Source: Flemingiibacterium sp045636265 (GTDB taxonomy: Bacteria; Bacillota; Clostridia; Oscillospirales; CAG-272). Taken from it: 11,931 bases of DNA. Numbering within the stretch: position 1 is the stretch's first letter; every line of letters starts with the position of its first letter. Made by a program: the position numbers and the translations under genes. The notes under the pieces are model-generated. The model saw only the letters and a list, made by a program, of their open reading frames with translations. It made no database searches and was not told the origin of the DNA. The DNA is taken from positions 1 to 11,931 of the forward strand of contig JAZTXD010000144.1 in assembly GCA_045636265.1 (NCBI GenBank). The letters are read 5' to 3'. Below are positions 1 through 6,417 of the stretch, piece after piece.

Positions 1-2
1 CG

Positions 3-893
3 TTTATAAACCAGGAAACGCTCATGTGCGGAGAAGGATTTGCGCTGTCGGGGTATCCGAACTTCAATTCTCCCCAGGACCTCGGACGTGACCTTCTCGA
101 TATCGGATTTGATATTGTTGGCATATCCAACAATCATATGTGCGACAAGGGTGCATCCGGACTTCTTGCAACTATAAATTTCTGGGAGTCCGAGGAAATG
201 AGCGACATTTTAATGATCGGCGGTTACAAAAACCGCGAGGATTTTGACAATATACGCACTATTGAGCGCGACGGCGTTAAGATAGCGTTCCTGTCATATA
301 CATACGGCACCAACGGGATGACACTTCCGCAGGGCTCGGAGCTTGTTGTACCGTATATAAACGATGAGGATATAGTAAGGCAGTGCGCTCTTGCGGAAGA
401 TGTTGGCGACTTAACAATCGTGTCAATTCATTGGGGCGAAGAGAATATAACCACACCAACCGATGAACAGCGCCGTGTGGCACAGCTGCTCGCCGACAAC
501 GGTGTGGATGTAATACTCGGTCACCATCCGCACGTGCTTCAGCCTATCGAATGGATAGAATCGGCAAACGGAGAAACGCTGTGCATATATTCGCTCGGCA
601 ATCTCGTTTCCGCAATGCAGTATTGGCAGAACATGGTTGGCGGATTCTTCACCTTTGAGATCGTCGGCTACAGCGACGGCTCCGCACATGTTGAAGCCCC
701 GGAATTCGTCCCGACAGCATTTTTCTACGGGCCGAGCTACTACAACTCGCATCTGTATTTTCTCAAGGATTACCCTGAGGATGTTGCCAAAAATCACGGA
801 ACAGGCAAGCTCTACCGTTCCCCTGCCACGCCAGCCGATATGCTCTCGTTTGCCAAGGGTATAATGGGTGAATATCTGGCATGGGAGGAGTAA
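3..893 (+). CDS. CapA-family protein (PGA_cap metallophosphatase-like), 5' end cut off
   Basis: The frame is open from base 3 with no start before it, and the first ATG (24) lies in mid-domain, so the gene begins outside the window; 296 residues are visible. Family marks are NNHMCDKG (NNH motif), SIHWGEE, GHHPHVLQPIE and YSLGNLV, the conserved Asn/His blocks of the CapA/PGA_cap calcineurin-like fold. CapA was named from Bacillus poly-gamma-glutamate capsule synthesis, but in Clostridia most members are stand-alone cell-surface proteins of unproven substrate. The missing N-terminus would normally carry a signal peptide or membrane anchor plus the first metal-binding Asp block, so export cannot be judged. 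No capB or capC homologue is visible downstream, which weakens a capsule role. The gene converges on a lipoprotein gene and shares a terminator with it. Family assignment is firm; function is not. Confidence 0.88.
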   Translation, partial: FINQETLMCGEGFALSGYPNFNSPQDLGRDLLDIGFDIVGISNNHMCDKGASGLLATINFWESEEMSDILMIGGYKNREDFDNIRTIERDGVKIAFLSYTYGTNGMTLPQGSELVVPYINDEDIVRQCALAEDVGDLTIVSIHWGEENITTPTDEQRRVAQLLADNGVDVILGHHPHVLQPIEWIESANGETLCIYSLGNLVSAMQYWQNMVGGFFTFEIVGYSDGSAHVEAPEFVPTAFFYGPSYYNSHLYFLKDYPEDVAKNHGTGKLYRSPATPADMLSFAKGIMGEYLAWEE

Positions 894-913
894 AATATTA
901 GAATAAATAAAAG

Positions 914-948
914 AATCCCGACAGATTTTATGTCTGTCGGGATTTTTC
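914..948. terminator. Bidirectional intrinsic terminator between the CapA and lipoprotein genes
   Basis: A perfect 12-bp stem (914-925 with 933-944) closes a 7-nt loop TTTTATG. T-rich tracts flank it on both sides (TTTTTC to the right; the complement of AATAAATAAAAG to the left). It lies between two convergent genes, so it can stop transcription from either side. Confidence 0.88.
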
Positions 949-975
949 GTTATGTAAATTCAAACTGCTCACCCA

Positions 976-1530
976 TCATTCCTCGCCGGAGAATCTGTCA
1001 ATCGTCACAATCCACTCAGTATCCTCATTTTTGACTGTAACTTCGATCTGCGCTTTATCCTCGGAGTATGAAAGAGCATAAATCTCCTCAAATTCATTCA
1101 GCTCAAGCACCGCGAGCACAGTGCCGTCATAGGCGCAAATTGAATTCCAGAAGGCGTATACAATAGTGTTGATATCATCGCTGTGATATGTCGGAAGTAC
1201 GCCGGCAAAATGATGCTCTATCTGTGCGGTTTCGGTGTTGATGACAGCGTAAATGCTATTGTAGGGACTGACATGTCCTTCTGCAATGACATATTTGCCG
1301 ATGTGTCCCCATTCCCACACGCCGTTGATGCCGGGGGATATTTGCGATAAGTCATATTTTACCCCGTCATACTCAAAGGTGTACCAGTGAGAATAGTCAT
1401 CGCTTACATCGCTGACAGAAGTATCTCCATTTTCTGTATCGCTGTTGGCAGTATCGCTTGGAGCACCGCCGCATGCGGTAAGCAGTGTGAGGAGCAGTAT
1501 GGTGATAATAATGCAGCGAACAGATTTCAT
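976..1530 (-). CDS. Putative lipoprotein of unknown function
   Basis: 184 residues. The N-terminus is a classical lipoprotein signal: positive MKSVR, a hydrophobic run at about 6-18, then the lipobox LTAC with the lipidated Cys at 20. A Ser/Thr/Asp/Asn/Gly-rich flexible linker follows (about 21-45), then a globular part of about 140 residues rich in Trp, Tyr and short beta-like stretches. Phrases such as NTETAQIEHHF and YDGTVLAVLEL recall single blades of beta-propeller proteins, but the protein is too short for a full propeller. I do not recognise the family. The mature protein should sit on the outer face of the membrane. The start is supported by AAGGAG upstream of the ATG and by the correctly placed signal peptide. 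It has its own predicted promoter and appears monocistronic. Confidence 0.8.
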   Translation of the reverse strand: MKSVRCIIITILLLTLLTACGGAPSDTANSDTENGDTSVSDVSDDYSHWYTFEYDGVKYDLSQISPGINGVWEWGHIGKYVIAEGHVSPYNSIYAVINTETAQIEHHFAGVLPTYHSDDINTIVYAFWNSICAYDGTVLAVLELNEFEEIYALSYSEDKAQIEVTVKNEDTEWIVTIDRFSGEE

Positions 1531-1553
1531 AGTAAATCTCCTTTTTTATTTTC

Positions 1554-1569
1554 GTCGTACTTGTACTAC
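1554..1569. promoter_or_regulatory. Operator-like imperfect dyad at the start of the lipoprotein transcript
   Basis: On the minus strand this reads GTAGTACAAGTACGAC, two 7-bp half sites around AA with 6 of 7 positions matching. It begins about 7 bases downstream of the predicted -10 box, so it would cover roughly +1 to +16, a usual place for a repressor site. No regulator is identified, and a chance palindrome is possible. Confidence 0.3.
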
Positions 1570-1575
1570 ATCACC

Positions 1576-1604
1576 ATTATATCATGAAACTCTGCAAAAA
1601 ACAA
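1576..1604 (-). promoter_or_regulatory. Predicted sigma-A promoter of the lipoprotein gene
   Basis: The -35 box is TTGTTT (1604-1599), the spacer is 17 bp, and the -10 box is a perfect TATAAT (1581-1576) preceded by TGA, giving an extended -10 (TGN). It would give a leader of about 40 nt ending in AAGGAG before the ATG at 1530. Confidence 0.65.
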
Positions 1605-1745
1605 TATGTATTCCTAAGTTATTAGCTGAAGTTTAATTTTTCCATTAAAATGTATTTATATAATAAATTAGTAAATATGTATTTTTATTACAAAATATAC
1701 AACTTTGCGCCATAAAAATTGTGTAACTTTTTGTCGATTTTTACA
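1605..1745. other. AT-rich spacer between two divergent promoters
   Basis: This is the middle of the gene-free stretch 1531-1846. It is very A/T-rich, with short repeated phrases (for example ATGTATTT near 1648 and again near 1677) and no credible ORF, RNA gene or strong hairpin. AbrB-family proteins often bind AT-rich DNA upstream of their own genes, so autoregulation is possible, but no defined operator is visible. Confidence 0.4.
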
Positions 1746-1774
1746 TTGACATTTTTGCTATTTTATGGTAGAAT
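1746..1774 (+). promoter_or_regulatory. Strong sigma-A promoter of the AbrB-family gene
   Basis: A perfect -35 TTGACA (1746-1751), a 17-bp spacer and -10 TAGAAT (1769-1774), with TGG just before it as an extended -10. The predicted start near 1781 gives a leader of about 65 nt that ends in AAAGGAG (1831-1837) before the ATG at 1847. Confidence 0.82.
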
Positions 1775-1846
1775 GGTAATACAGAGGAAATCTTGGTTTA
1801 TTAATCCTATACATACAATATATAATAATAAAAGGAGACCGCTGTT

Positions 1847-2092
1847 ATGAAATCAACCGGTATTGTTCGCCGTATCGACGAGCTTGGCAGAATCGTTCTT
1901 CCCATCGAGCTTCGCAACAAGATGGACATTAAGAATAAGGACTCCATCGAAATATTCGTCGACGATGATAAGATCATTTTGAAGAAATACGTTCCCGCTT
2001 GCCTTTTCTGCGGCAACGCTGACGACGTTATCCTCTTCAAGGGTAAGCTCGTTTGCAAAGAATGTCTTGCCGACATGCAGAAGCATATATAA
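1847..2092 (+). CDS. AbrB/SpoVT-family transcriptional regulator with C-terminal zinc ribbon
   Basis: 81 residues. Residues 1-47 form a SpoVT-AbrB swapped-hairpin DNA-binding domain; the hallmark is GIVRRIDELGRIVLPIELR, followed by a short Asp-rich hairpin (VDDDKIILKKY). The C-terminal 30 residues carry CxxC-x14-CxxC (Cys 52, 55, 70, 73), a likely zinc ribbon in place of the usual AbrB C-terminal dimerisation region. Such proteins are common in Clostridia, where AbrB relatives act as transition-state regulators of stationary-phase, sporulation or antibiotic genes; the targets of this one are unknown. The start is fixed by AAAGGAG with about 9 nt spacing and by the family's N-terminal alignment. 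It is monocistronic, with a strong promoter and a strong terminator, suggesting high expression. It should not be called abrB on this evidence alone. Confidence 0.9.
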   Translation: MKSTGIVRRIDELGRIVLPIELRNKMDIKNKDSIEIFVDDDKIILKKYVPACLFCGNADDVILFKGKLVCKECLADMQKHI

Positions 2093-2120
2093 TTTGTCTC
2101 TTTCTTAAATTGGATACATA

Positions 2121-2163
2121 GCAAAAGCACCGACACATTCGCTTTGTGTGTCGGTGCTTTTGC
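2121..2163. terminator. Bidirectional intrinsic terminator between the AbrB-family and methyltransferase genes
   Basis: A perfect 17-bp stem (2121-2137 with 2147-2163) around a 9-nt loop TTCGCTTTG. The stem contains an A4/T4 tract near its base in both directions. It sits between convergent genes and ends 12 bases from the methyltransferase stop codon. Confidence 0.85.
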
Positions 2164-2174
2164 CTTTATTCATT

Positions 2175-3020
2175 TCATTTTTCAATAACGCAGACTGCCA
2201 TTTTCACGAACATTTCCTTGAGAAGCGGCAATTTCGCAAACAGCTTAAAGTAACCTCGAAGCGGTATCTCACGGTAATGTACCGGTGTGATACCGAGTTT
2301 TTTCAGCATACGCTTAAATCGCTTAAGCGTCATTTTGTTGATATATCCGAGGCGTTCTGTTCCGTCAGGGTCAACTGTCAGGCGAAGCTCAAGGCGTTCT
2401 TTTTCGTCAGGAAGCCCCTTCACAAGCTCCTTGTATGCCTTCACAAGCTGCTTTTCAGAAAGAAGCATGTGAATCCACGGCATGTGTATAGTATCCGACA
2501 GATGTGCGCCCGTGGGATGATAATACGGAGGGAAATTTATAAAAATGCGTCCGTCTTTTTTGAGAAGTCTTCTCGCTTCAGAGAGTGCCGCTTCCGGATT
2601 TGATATGTGCTCCATGAAATCGTTCATGATAACCGTGTCAAAGCTCTCATCAGAGAACGGAAGCGCGTCTGCAGAAGCAAGGACAAACTCAAACTTGTCC
2701 GCATATCCAAGCTTCTCGGCAAGTCCGTTTGCCTCGGCCTCGTAGTGAGGGACAATGTCAACGCCCACAACACGCTTCGCGCCAAGAGAAGCATAGTAAA
2801 GGCTCTTTCCTGCCGCACCGCATCCCATGTCGAGGATTTCCTTGCCCTCGAACATCTGTGGCGGCTCAAAAAATCCCTTGTAGCACTCAATAGTGGCCGC
2901 GCCCTTCTCAAACTGCCACTCGGCATAAGTCATCTTATTGTCATTTGCGAGATTGAACGGGTGAACAACCGCGGGAAATATTTTGTTTGTAAGCTTTACA
3001 AAGCCGACTGCAAAAGACAT
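2175..3020 (-). CDS. Class I SAM-dependent methyltransferase (Methyltransf_11-like)
   Basis: 281 residues. The Rossmann SAM-binding core is clear: motif I ILDMGCGAAGKS (62-73), the acidic residue ending strand 2 in VVGVDI (84-89), SADALPF (116-122) after strand 3, and SFDTVIMNDFMEHI (126-139) for strand 4, then LLKKDGRIFINFPPYY for strand 5. This order matches small-molecule or lipid methyltransferases of the UbiE/Methyltransf_11 type. The substrate cannot be told. Residues 1-60 and the basic C-terminal third (KRFKRMLKKLG) are lineage-specific and probably set substrate or membrane contact. The start is supported by AGGAG upstream (TATAGGAGTGCTACT then ATG). It lies 84 bp downstream of ispH-rpsA on the same strand, separated by a terminator. 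I see no clear promoter of its own, so expression may rely on read-through. Confidence 0.85.
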   Translation of the reverse strand: MSFAVGFVKLTNKIFPAVVHPFNLANDNKMTYAEWQFEKGAATIECYKGFFEPPQMFEGKEILDMGCGAAGKSLYYASLGAKRVVGVDIVPHYEAEANGLAEKLGYADKFEFVLASADALPFSDESFDTVIMNDFMEHISNPEAALSEARRLLKKDGRIFINFPPYYHPTGAHLSDTIHMPWIHMLLSEKQLVKAYKELVKGLPDEKERLELRLTVDPDGTERLGYINKMTLKRFKRMLKKLGITPVHYREIPLRGYFKLFAKLPLLKEMFVKMAVCVIEK

Positions 3021-3049
3021 AGTAGCACTCCTATAGGTGAAAATATAAT

Positions 3050-3094
3050 AAGAGCTTAATCCGGGTTGTTTAGTGAGACCAAGATTAAGCTCTT
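3050..3094 (-). terminator. Intrinsic terminator after ispH-rpsA
   Basis: A 12-bp stem (3050-3061 with 3083-3094, AAGAGCTTAATC and its complement) with extra pairing inside the loop (GGTT at 3064-3067 with GACC at 3077-3080). In the minus direction it is followed by TTATTATATTTT, an interrupted T tract, so termination may be partial and allow some read-through into the methyltransferase gene. Confidence 0.7.
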
Positions 3095-3104
3095 TTTAGT
3101 TTAA

Positions 3105-5096
3105 TTATTCAGCGTCTGCTGCAGCCTCTTCAGTAGCTTCTTCAACTACCTCAGGCTCAAGGAGAGCCTTGATGGAAAGGCTGATCTTGTGAGCATCAAG
3201 GTCGATCTTGGTGATCTTAGCCTCAACCTCGTCGCCTACCTTAAGAACGTCAGCAGGCTTTGCGATCTTCTCAAGGCTGATCTGGGAAACATGGATAAGA
3301 CCGTCCGCACCGGGAACAACCTCTGCAAATGCACCGAAGTCCATGAGGGATACAACCTTAACAGTTGCAACATCGCCTTCAGCATACTTGTCGGTGAAGA
3401 TCTTCCAAGGATCCATGTCGGGAGTCTTGTAGGACAGAGAAATTCTCTTTGCTTCCTTATCAACGGACTTAACAGTTACGTCGATAACGTCGCCAACACT
3501 CACAACCTCAGAGGGATGCTTGATTCTTCTCCAGGAAAGCTCGGTGGAGTGTACCATACCGTCAACACCGCCGAGGTCTACGAATGCACCGTAGCTCATG
3601 AGGCTCTTAACCTCACCTCTGTACTGCTGACCTTCCTCAACCTGTGCCCAGAAAGCATCGCGCTTAGCCTTGTTCTCTTCTCTCTCAACAACGCGGATAG
3701 AAGCAACAACGCGCTTTCTCTGCTCGTTGATATCGATGATCTTAACCTTCTTGGTCTGACCCTTGAGAGCTGTGAGATCAGCGTCCTTTGCAAGGCCGGA
3801 CTGGGAAGCGGGGATAAATACGCGGATAGAATCGCAAGAGCCGATTACACCGCCCTTAACAACGTCGATAATCTTAGCATCGAGGATGGTGCCTTCAGCA
3901 GCAGCGTCAACAACGATCTGCCAGTTCTTATCAACGTCGATCTTCTTCTTGGAAAGGTTTGCGATGCCCTCAGCATCGTTTACCTTAAGAACCTTGGCGT
4001 CAATAATGTCGCCGTTCTTAAAGAGGTCAGCAAGCTTTACGGAAGTGTCGTCGGTTACCTCATCATATGTAATGATGCCGGTGAACTTAACGCCTTCGAT
4101 ATCGCCGCGTACTTCGTTTTCGGAAACAGAGGTAACGTAAAGCTTTACCTTGTCGCCGTTCTTGATGGTTTTGATGCTTTCGTCAAGCATCTCTTCAAAT
4201 GTTTTTTCAATGTTCTCGCTCATAATATTTTGAACCTCCTGAATAATTCTGCCGGGAGTTGAAGCTCCTGCGGCAATTCCCACCTTCATATGGGGTTGAA
4301 CATACTCGAGCGGAATGGAGGAAGCATCTTCAATCAAAAAGGAAAGGGGTAAATTTTTCTTACTGATGTCATAGAGCTTGTTCGTGTTGGAACTCTCTTT
4401 GCCGCCAATAATAATCATCATATCCATTTTTCGGGATAGCTTCAAGACTTCATCCTGCCTATTTTCTGTTACACTACATATTGTATCATAAATTTTTGCG
4501 TTTGTATATAGTTTTTCAAAAAAATTAATAGTTTTTTTCCATTCTATAAGATTTTGCGTTGTCTGGGCGACAAGAATCGGGCGTTTTGTGCCGATATCCG
4601 CGTTTTCAATCTTTTTTTGCAGTTCATCTGCCGTCGGCGCGACTATATATTCGCATCTTGCATAGCTGACAATTCCCTGCACTTCCGGGTGCGCTTCGTC
4701 ACCGAGCACGCATAGGACTGTATCCTCCCCGGTTTCATCACGTGCGATCTTGTGTATCTTCTTAACATAAGGGCACGTACAGTCGCGGACAGTAAAGTAA
4801 GGATTTTCCGCGGCGAGTCCCAGAAGACGTTCTTCAAGCTGTGCCGTAATTCCGTGAGCGCGTGTACACACAACCGTGGGGTTATCCTTTGACGCTCCGT
4901 GTGCGACGGCTTCAATATCGGCGGAATCAATAACACTAACTCCTCTTGCTTCGAGGTCACGTACGAATCCCGGATTATGTATCAGCTTTCCGAGTGTACA
5001 TATAGTTCCGCCCTCGCTTATTGCCGCCTCTACGGTATCAACGGCACGGGAAACTCCAAAGCAGAATCCCGCAAGGGATGCAACAGTTACACTCAT
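3105..5096 (-). CDS. ispH-rpsA: Bifunctional HMB-PP reductase (IspH) / ribosomal protein S1 fusion
   Basis: 663 residues, a fusion known in Clostridia. Residues 1-290 are IspH, the [4Fe-4S] enzyme that reduces HMB-PP to IPP and DMAPP in the last MEP-pathway step. Cluster ligands fit Cys12 (GFCFGV), Cys108 (DCTCPYVKKIH) and Cys207 (TICSVTENRQ). Substrate residues fit His40, His136 and Glu138 (AHPEV), QTT 178-180, SSN 235-237 and AGAST. Residues 313 to about 645 hold four S1 RNA-binding domains (about 313-384, 401-469, 490-557, 573-643); the last two are the most canonical (SYGAFVDLGGVDGMVH, DFGAFAEVVPGADGLIH). An acidic Glu/Ala tail follows. The start overlaps the plsC stop (ATGA) and has GAGGAG upstream. 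An internal ATG at codon 292 has its own ribosome binding site. Codons are A/T-ending in the ispH half and more selective, with AAG for Lys, in the S1 half. Confidence 0.96.
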   Translation of the reverse strand: MSVTVASLAGFCFGVSRAVDTVEAAISEGGTICTLGKLIHNPGFVRDLEARGVSVIDSADIEAVAHGASKDNPTVVCTRAHGITAQLEERLLGLAAENPYFTVRDCTCPYVKKIHKIARDETGEDTVLCVLGDEAHPEVQGIVSYARCEYIVAPTADELQKKIENADIGTKRPILVAQTTQNLIEWKKTINFFEKLYTNAKIYDTICSVTENRQDEVLKLSRKMDMMIIIGGKESSNTNKLYDISKKNLPLSFLIEDASSIPLEYVQPHMKVGIAAGASTPGRIIQEVQNIMSENIEKTFEEMLDESIKTIKNGDKVKLYVTSVSENEVRGDIEGVKFTGIITYDEVTDDTSVKLADLFKNGDIIDAKVLKVNDAEGIANLSKKKIDVDKNWQIVVDAAAEGTILDAKIIDVVKGGVIGSCDSIRVFIPASQSGLAKDADLTALKGQTKKVKIIDINEQRKRVVASIRVVEREENKAKRDAFWAQVEEGQQYRGEVKSLMSYGAFVDLGGVDGMVHSTELSWRRIKHPSEVVSVGDVIDVTVKSVDKEAKRISLSYKTPDMDPWKIFTDKYAEGDVATVKVVSLMDFGAFAEVVPGADGLIHVSQISLEKIAKPADVLKVGDEVEAKITKIDLDAHKISLSIKALLEPEVVEEATEEAAADAE
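4221..4240 (-). promoter_or_regulatory. Internal ribosome binding site and in-frame ATG at the S1 boundary
   Basis: AGGAGG (4240-4235) is followed by 11 nt and then ATG (4223-4221), codon 292 of the fusion, reading MSENIEKTFEEM. This is where a free-standing S1 would be expected to start. Translation from here would give a 372-residue, four-domain S1. The site also encodes QEVQ in the linker between the two domains. Confidence 0.6.
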
Positions 5097-5713
5097 TTCG
5101 ATCTCCTCTGTTCCGGAGCAAGCTCTGCTATGCGATCAAACATAACATCCGCCGCGCGCGCATATTCCTCGCTGCCGCCCTTTTCAAAAGCAAAATCGTC
5201 ATAAGCAATCGGCTTGCCGATATAAATATCGGTTCTTCTGAAAAGTGCGATCTTGTCGTTCTTTGCTGCTATGAACATAGGAAGAACCGGAACCTTCGCG
5301 CGATAGCACGCCATAGAGGCGCCGCCCTTCATTTCATTCTTTGTGGTGTCAAATTTACGCTTCGGGAATCTGTGTCCCTGCGGAAACATTCCCACAACCT
5401 CGCCGGACTCAAGAAGAGCGATAGATTTTTTAATCGGAGCCACGGCACTTCCCTTTCTGTCAACGGGGAACGCGCCCATGTTGTCAACAAGCTTTCCGAT
5501 TACCGGAACGGAAAACAGTTCTTTTTTCGCCATAAAGCGTATTCTTCTGCTGAGTGCCACCGCCATTACAAACACGTCGATATAGCTGATGTGATTGGAA
5601 ACCGCGATATATCCGCCCTCGAGCGGCTCGTTTTCGGCACCGTGAACGTGTATATTAAAAAGCCAGCTTATAAAGCGCGGAAATTTAGTTTTTAGTGTCT
5701 TGTAAAGATCCAT
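5093..5713 (-). CDS. plsC: 1-acyl-sn-glycerol-3-phosphate acyltransferase (PlsC family)
   Basis: 206 residues, a short LPLAT-family enzyme. It should add an acyl chain to lysophosphatidic acid to make phosphatidic acid at the inner face of the membrane. The four acyltransferase blocks are present: block I NHISYID with catalytic His41 and Asp46, block II FMAKKELFSVPVIG (60-73), block III MFPQGHR (109-115) and block IV VPVLPMFI (141-148). Block III is usually FPEGTR; here Glu is replaced by Gln and Thr by His. The hydrophobic N-terminal stretch FISWLFNIHV may dip into the membrane. The stop overlaps the ispH start by 4 bases (ATGA), implying translational coupling; the ATG lies 13 nt after the cmk stop and has a modest GAGG site. 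Acyl donor and exact position are not shown by sequence. Confidence 0.88.
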   Translation of the reverse strand: MDLYKTLKTKFPRFISWLFNIHVHGAENEPLEGGYIAVSNHISYIDVFVMAVALSRRIRFMAKKELFSVPVIGKLVDNMGAFPVDRKGSAVAPIKKSIALLESGEVVGMFPQGHRFPKRKFDTTKNEMKGGASMACYRAKVPVLPMFIAAKNDKIALFRRTDIYIGKPIAYDDFAFEKGGSEEYARAADVMFDRIAELAPEQRRSK

Positions 5714-5726
5714 TTTTCTGCCTCTT

Positions 5727-6398
5727 TTACTGCTTTGCCGCCGCGATTATTTCGAGTGCTCTGTTGATAGTGCCGTCCATGTCAAGCTCGCTGTTGTCAA
5801 GAAGAACCGCATCATCCGGCTTTATCGCGGGAGCCACGGCGCGTGTCGAATCCGCAAGATCGCGCTTCTTCATATCGGAAAGGACCTCATCAAAGGTAAC
5901 ATTCTGTCCTTTAGCAAGAAGCTCGTTAAGTCTTCTTGTGGCTCTGACTTCATCGCTCGCCGTGAGATAGATCTTGACATCGGCGTCGGGAAGGACCACG
6001 CTTCCGATGTCACGTCCGTCCATTATAACGGACGAGCGGCGCGCGAACGCACGCTGTGTGTCAAGTAAAAACGCGCGTACCGACGGAAGTGCCGACACAG
6101 CGGAAGCGTACATCGACATTTCGGGTGTGCGGATGGCATCGCCGACACATACGCCGTTAAGATAAACCTGCTGTGCGCCGTCCTCGATCTTCACGTCTAC
6201 ATCAAGCTTTGAGAGAAGCGGCTCAACCGCCGTCTCATCATGCGGATCGGCATTATTCTGCTTTACAAAAAGTCCCACGGTGCGGTAAAGTGCACCGGTG
6301 TCGAGATAAACGATACCGAGCTTGTTTGCAATAGCCTTTGCAAGCGAGCTTTTTCCGGCTCCGCTCGGTCCGTCGAGCGCGATTACTATTTTATTCAT
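5727..6398 (-). CDS. cmk: Cytidylate kinase
   Basis: 223 residues, the normal length for bacterial CMP kinase, which phosphorylates CMP/dCMP with ATP and recycles CMP released by RNA turnover and lipid synthesis. The P-loop is GPSGAGKS (10-17). Other hallmarks are YLDTGALYR (31-39), the MDGRDIGSVVLPDAD segment (126-140, with GRD), KIYLTAS, and the lid/substrate segment RDLADSTRAVAPAI with DDAVLLDNS near the C-terminus. It starts at ATG with AAGGAG upstream (about 9 nt spacing). It sits 19 bp after the flavoprotein gene and 13 bp before plsC. The cmk-plsC-ispH/rpsA order is a familiar clostridial arrangement, and cmk next to rpsA is also seen in proteobacteria. Confidence 0.95.
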   Translation of the reverse strand: MNKIVIALDGPSGAGKSSLAKAIANKLGIVYLDTGALYRTVGLFVKQNNADPHDETAVEPLLSKLDVDVKIEDGAQQVYLNGVCVGDAIRTPEMSMYASAVSALPSVRAFLLDTQRAFARRSSVIMDGRDIGSVVLPDADVKIYLTASDEVRATRRLNELLAKGQNVTFDEVLSDMKKRDLADSTRAVAPAIKPDDAVLLDNSELDMDGTINRALEIIAAAKQ

Positions 6399-6417
6399 AG
6401 TCCAAACTCCTTATATA

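Noticed and set aside
1..893. Capsule (poly-gamma-glutamate) synthesis locus
   Set aside because: Only a CapA-type domain is visible; no capB, capC or other capsule gene lies in the window, and this family is widespread outside capsule loci.
1807..2136. Minus-strand ORF opposite the AbrB-family gene, which might suggest an antitoxin-toxin pair with the AbrB/MazE fold
   Set aside because: It overlaps the regulator completely, has no ribosome binding site and resembles no toxin. No MazF-like gene lies downstream.
3189..4262. Long plus-strand ORF (357 codons) opposite the S1 domains
   Set aside because: It is a shadow of the strongly biased codon use of rpsA on the other strand. Its protein has no recognisable motif and the sense gene is certain.
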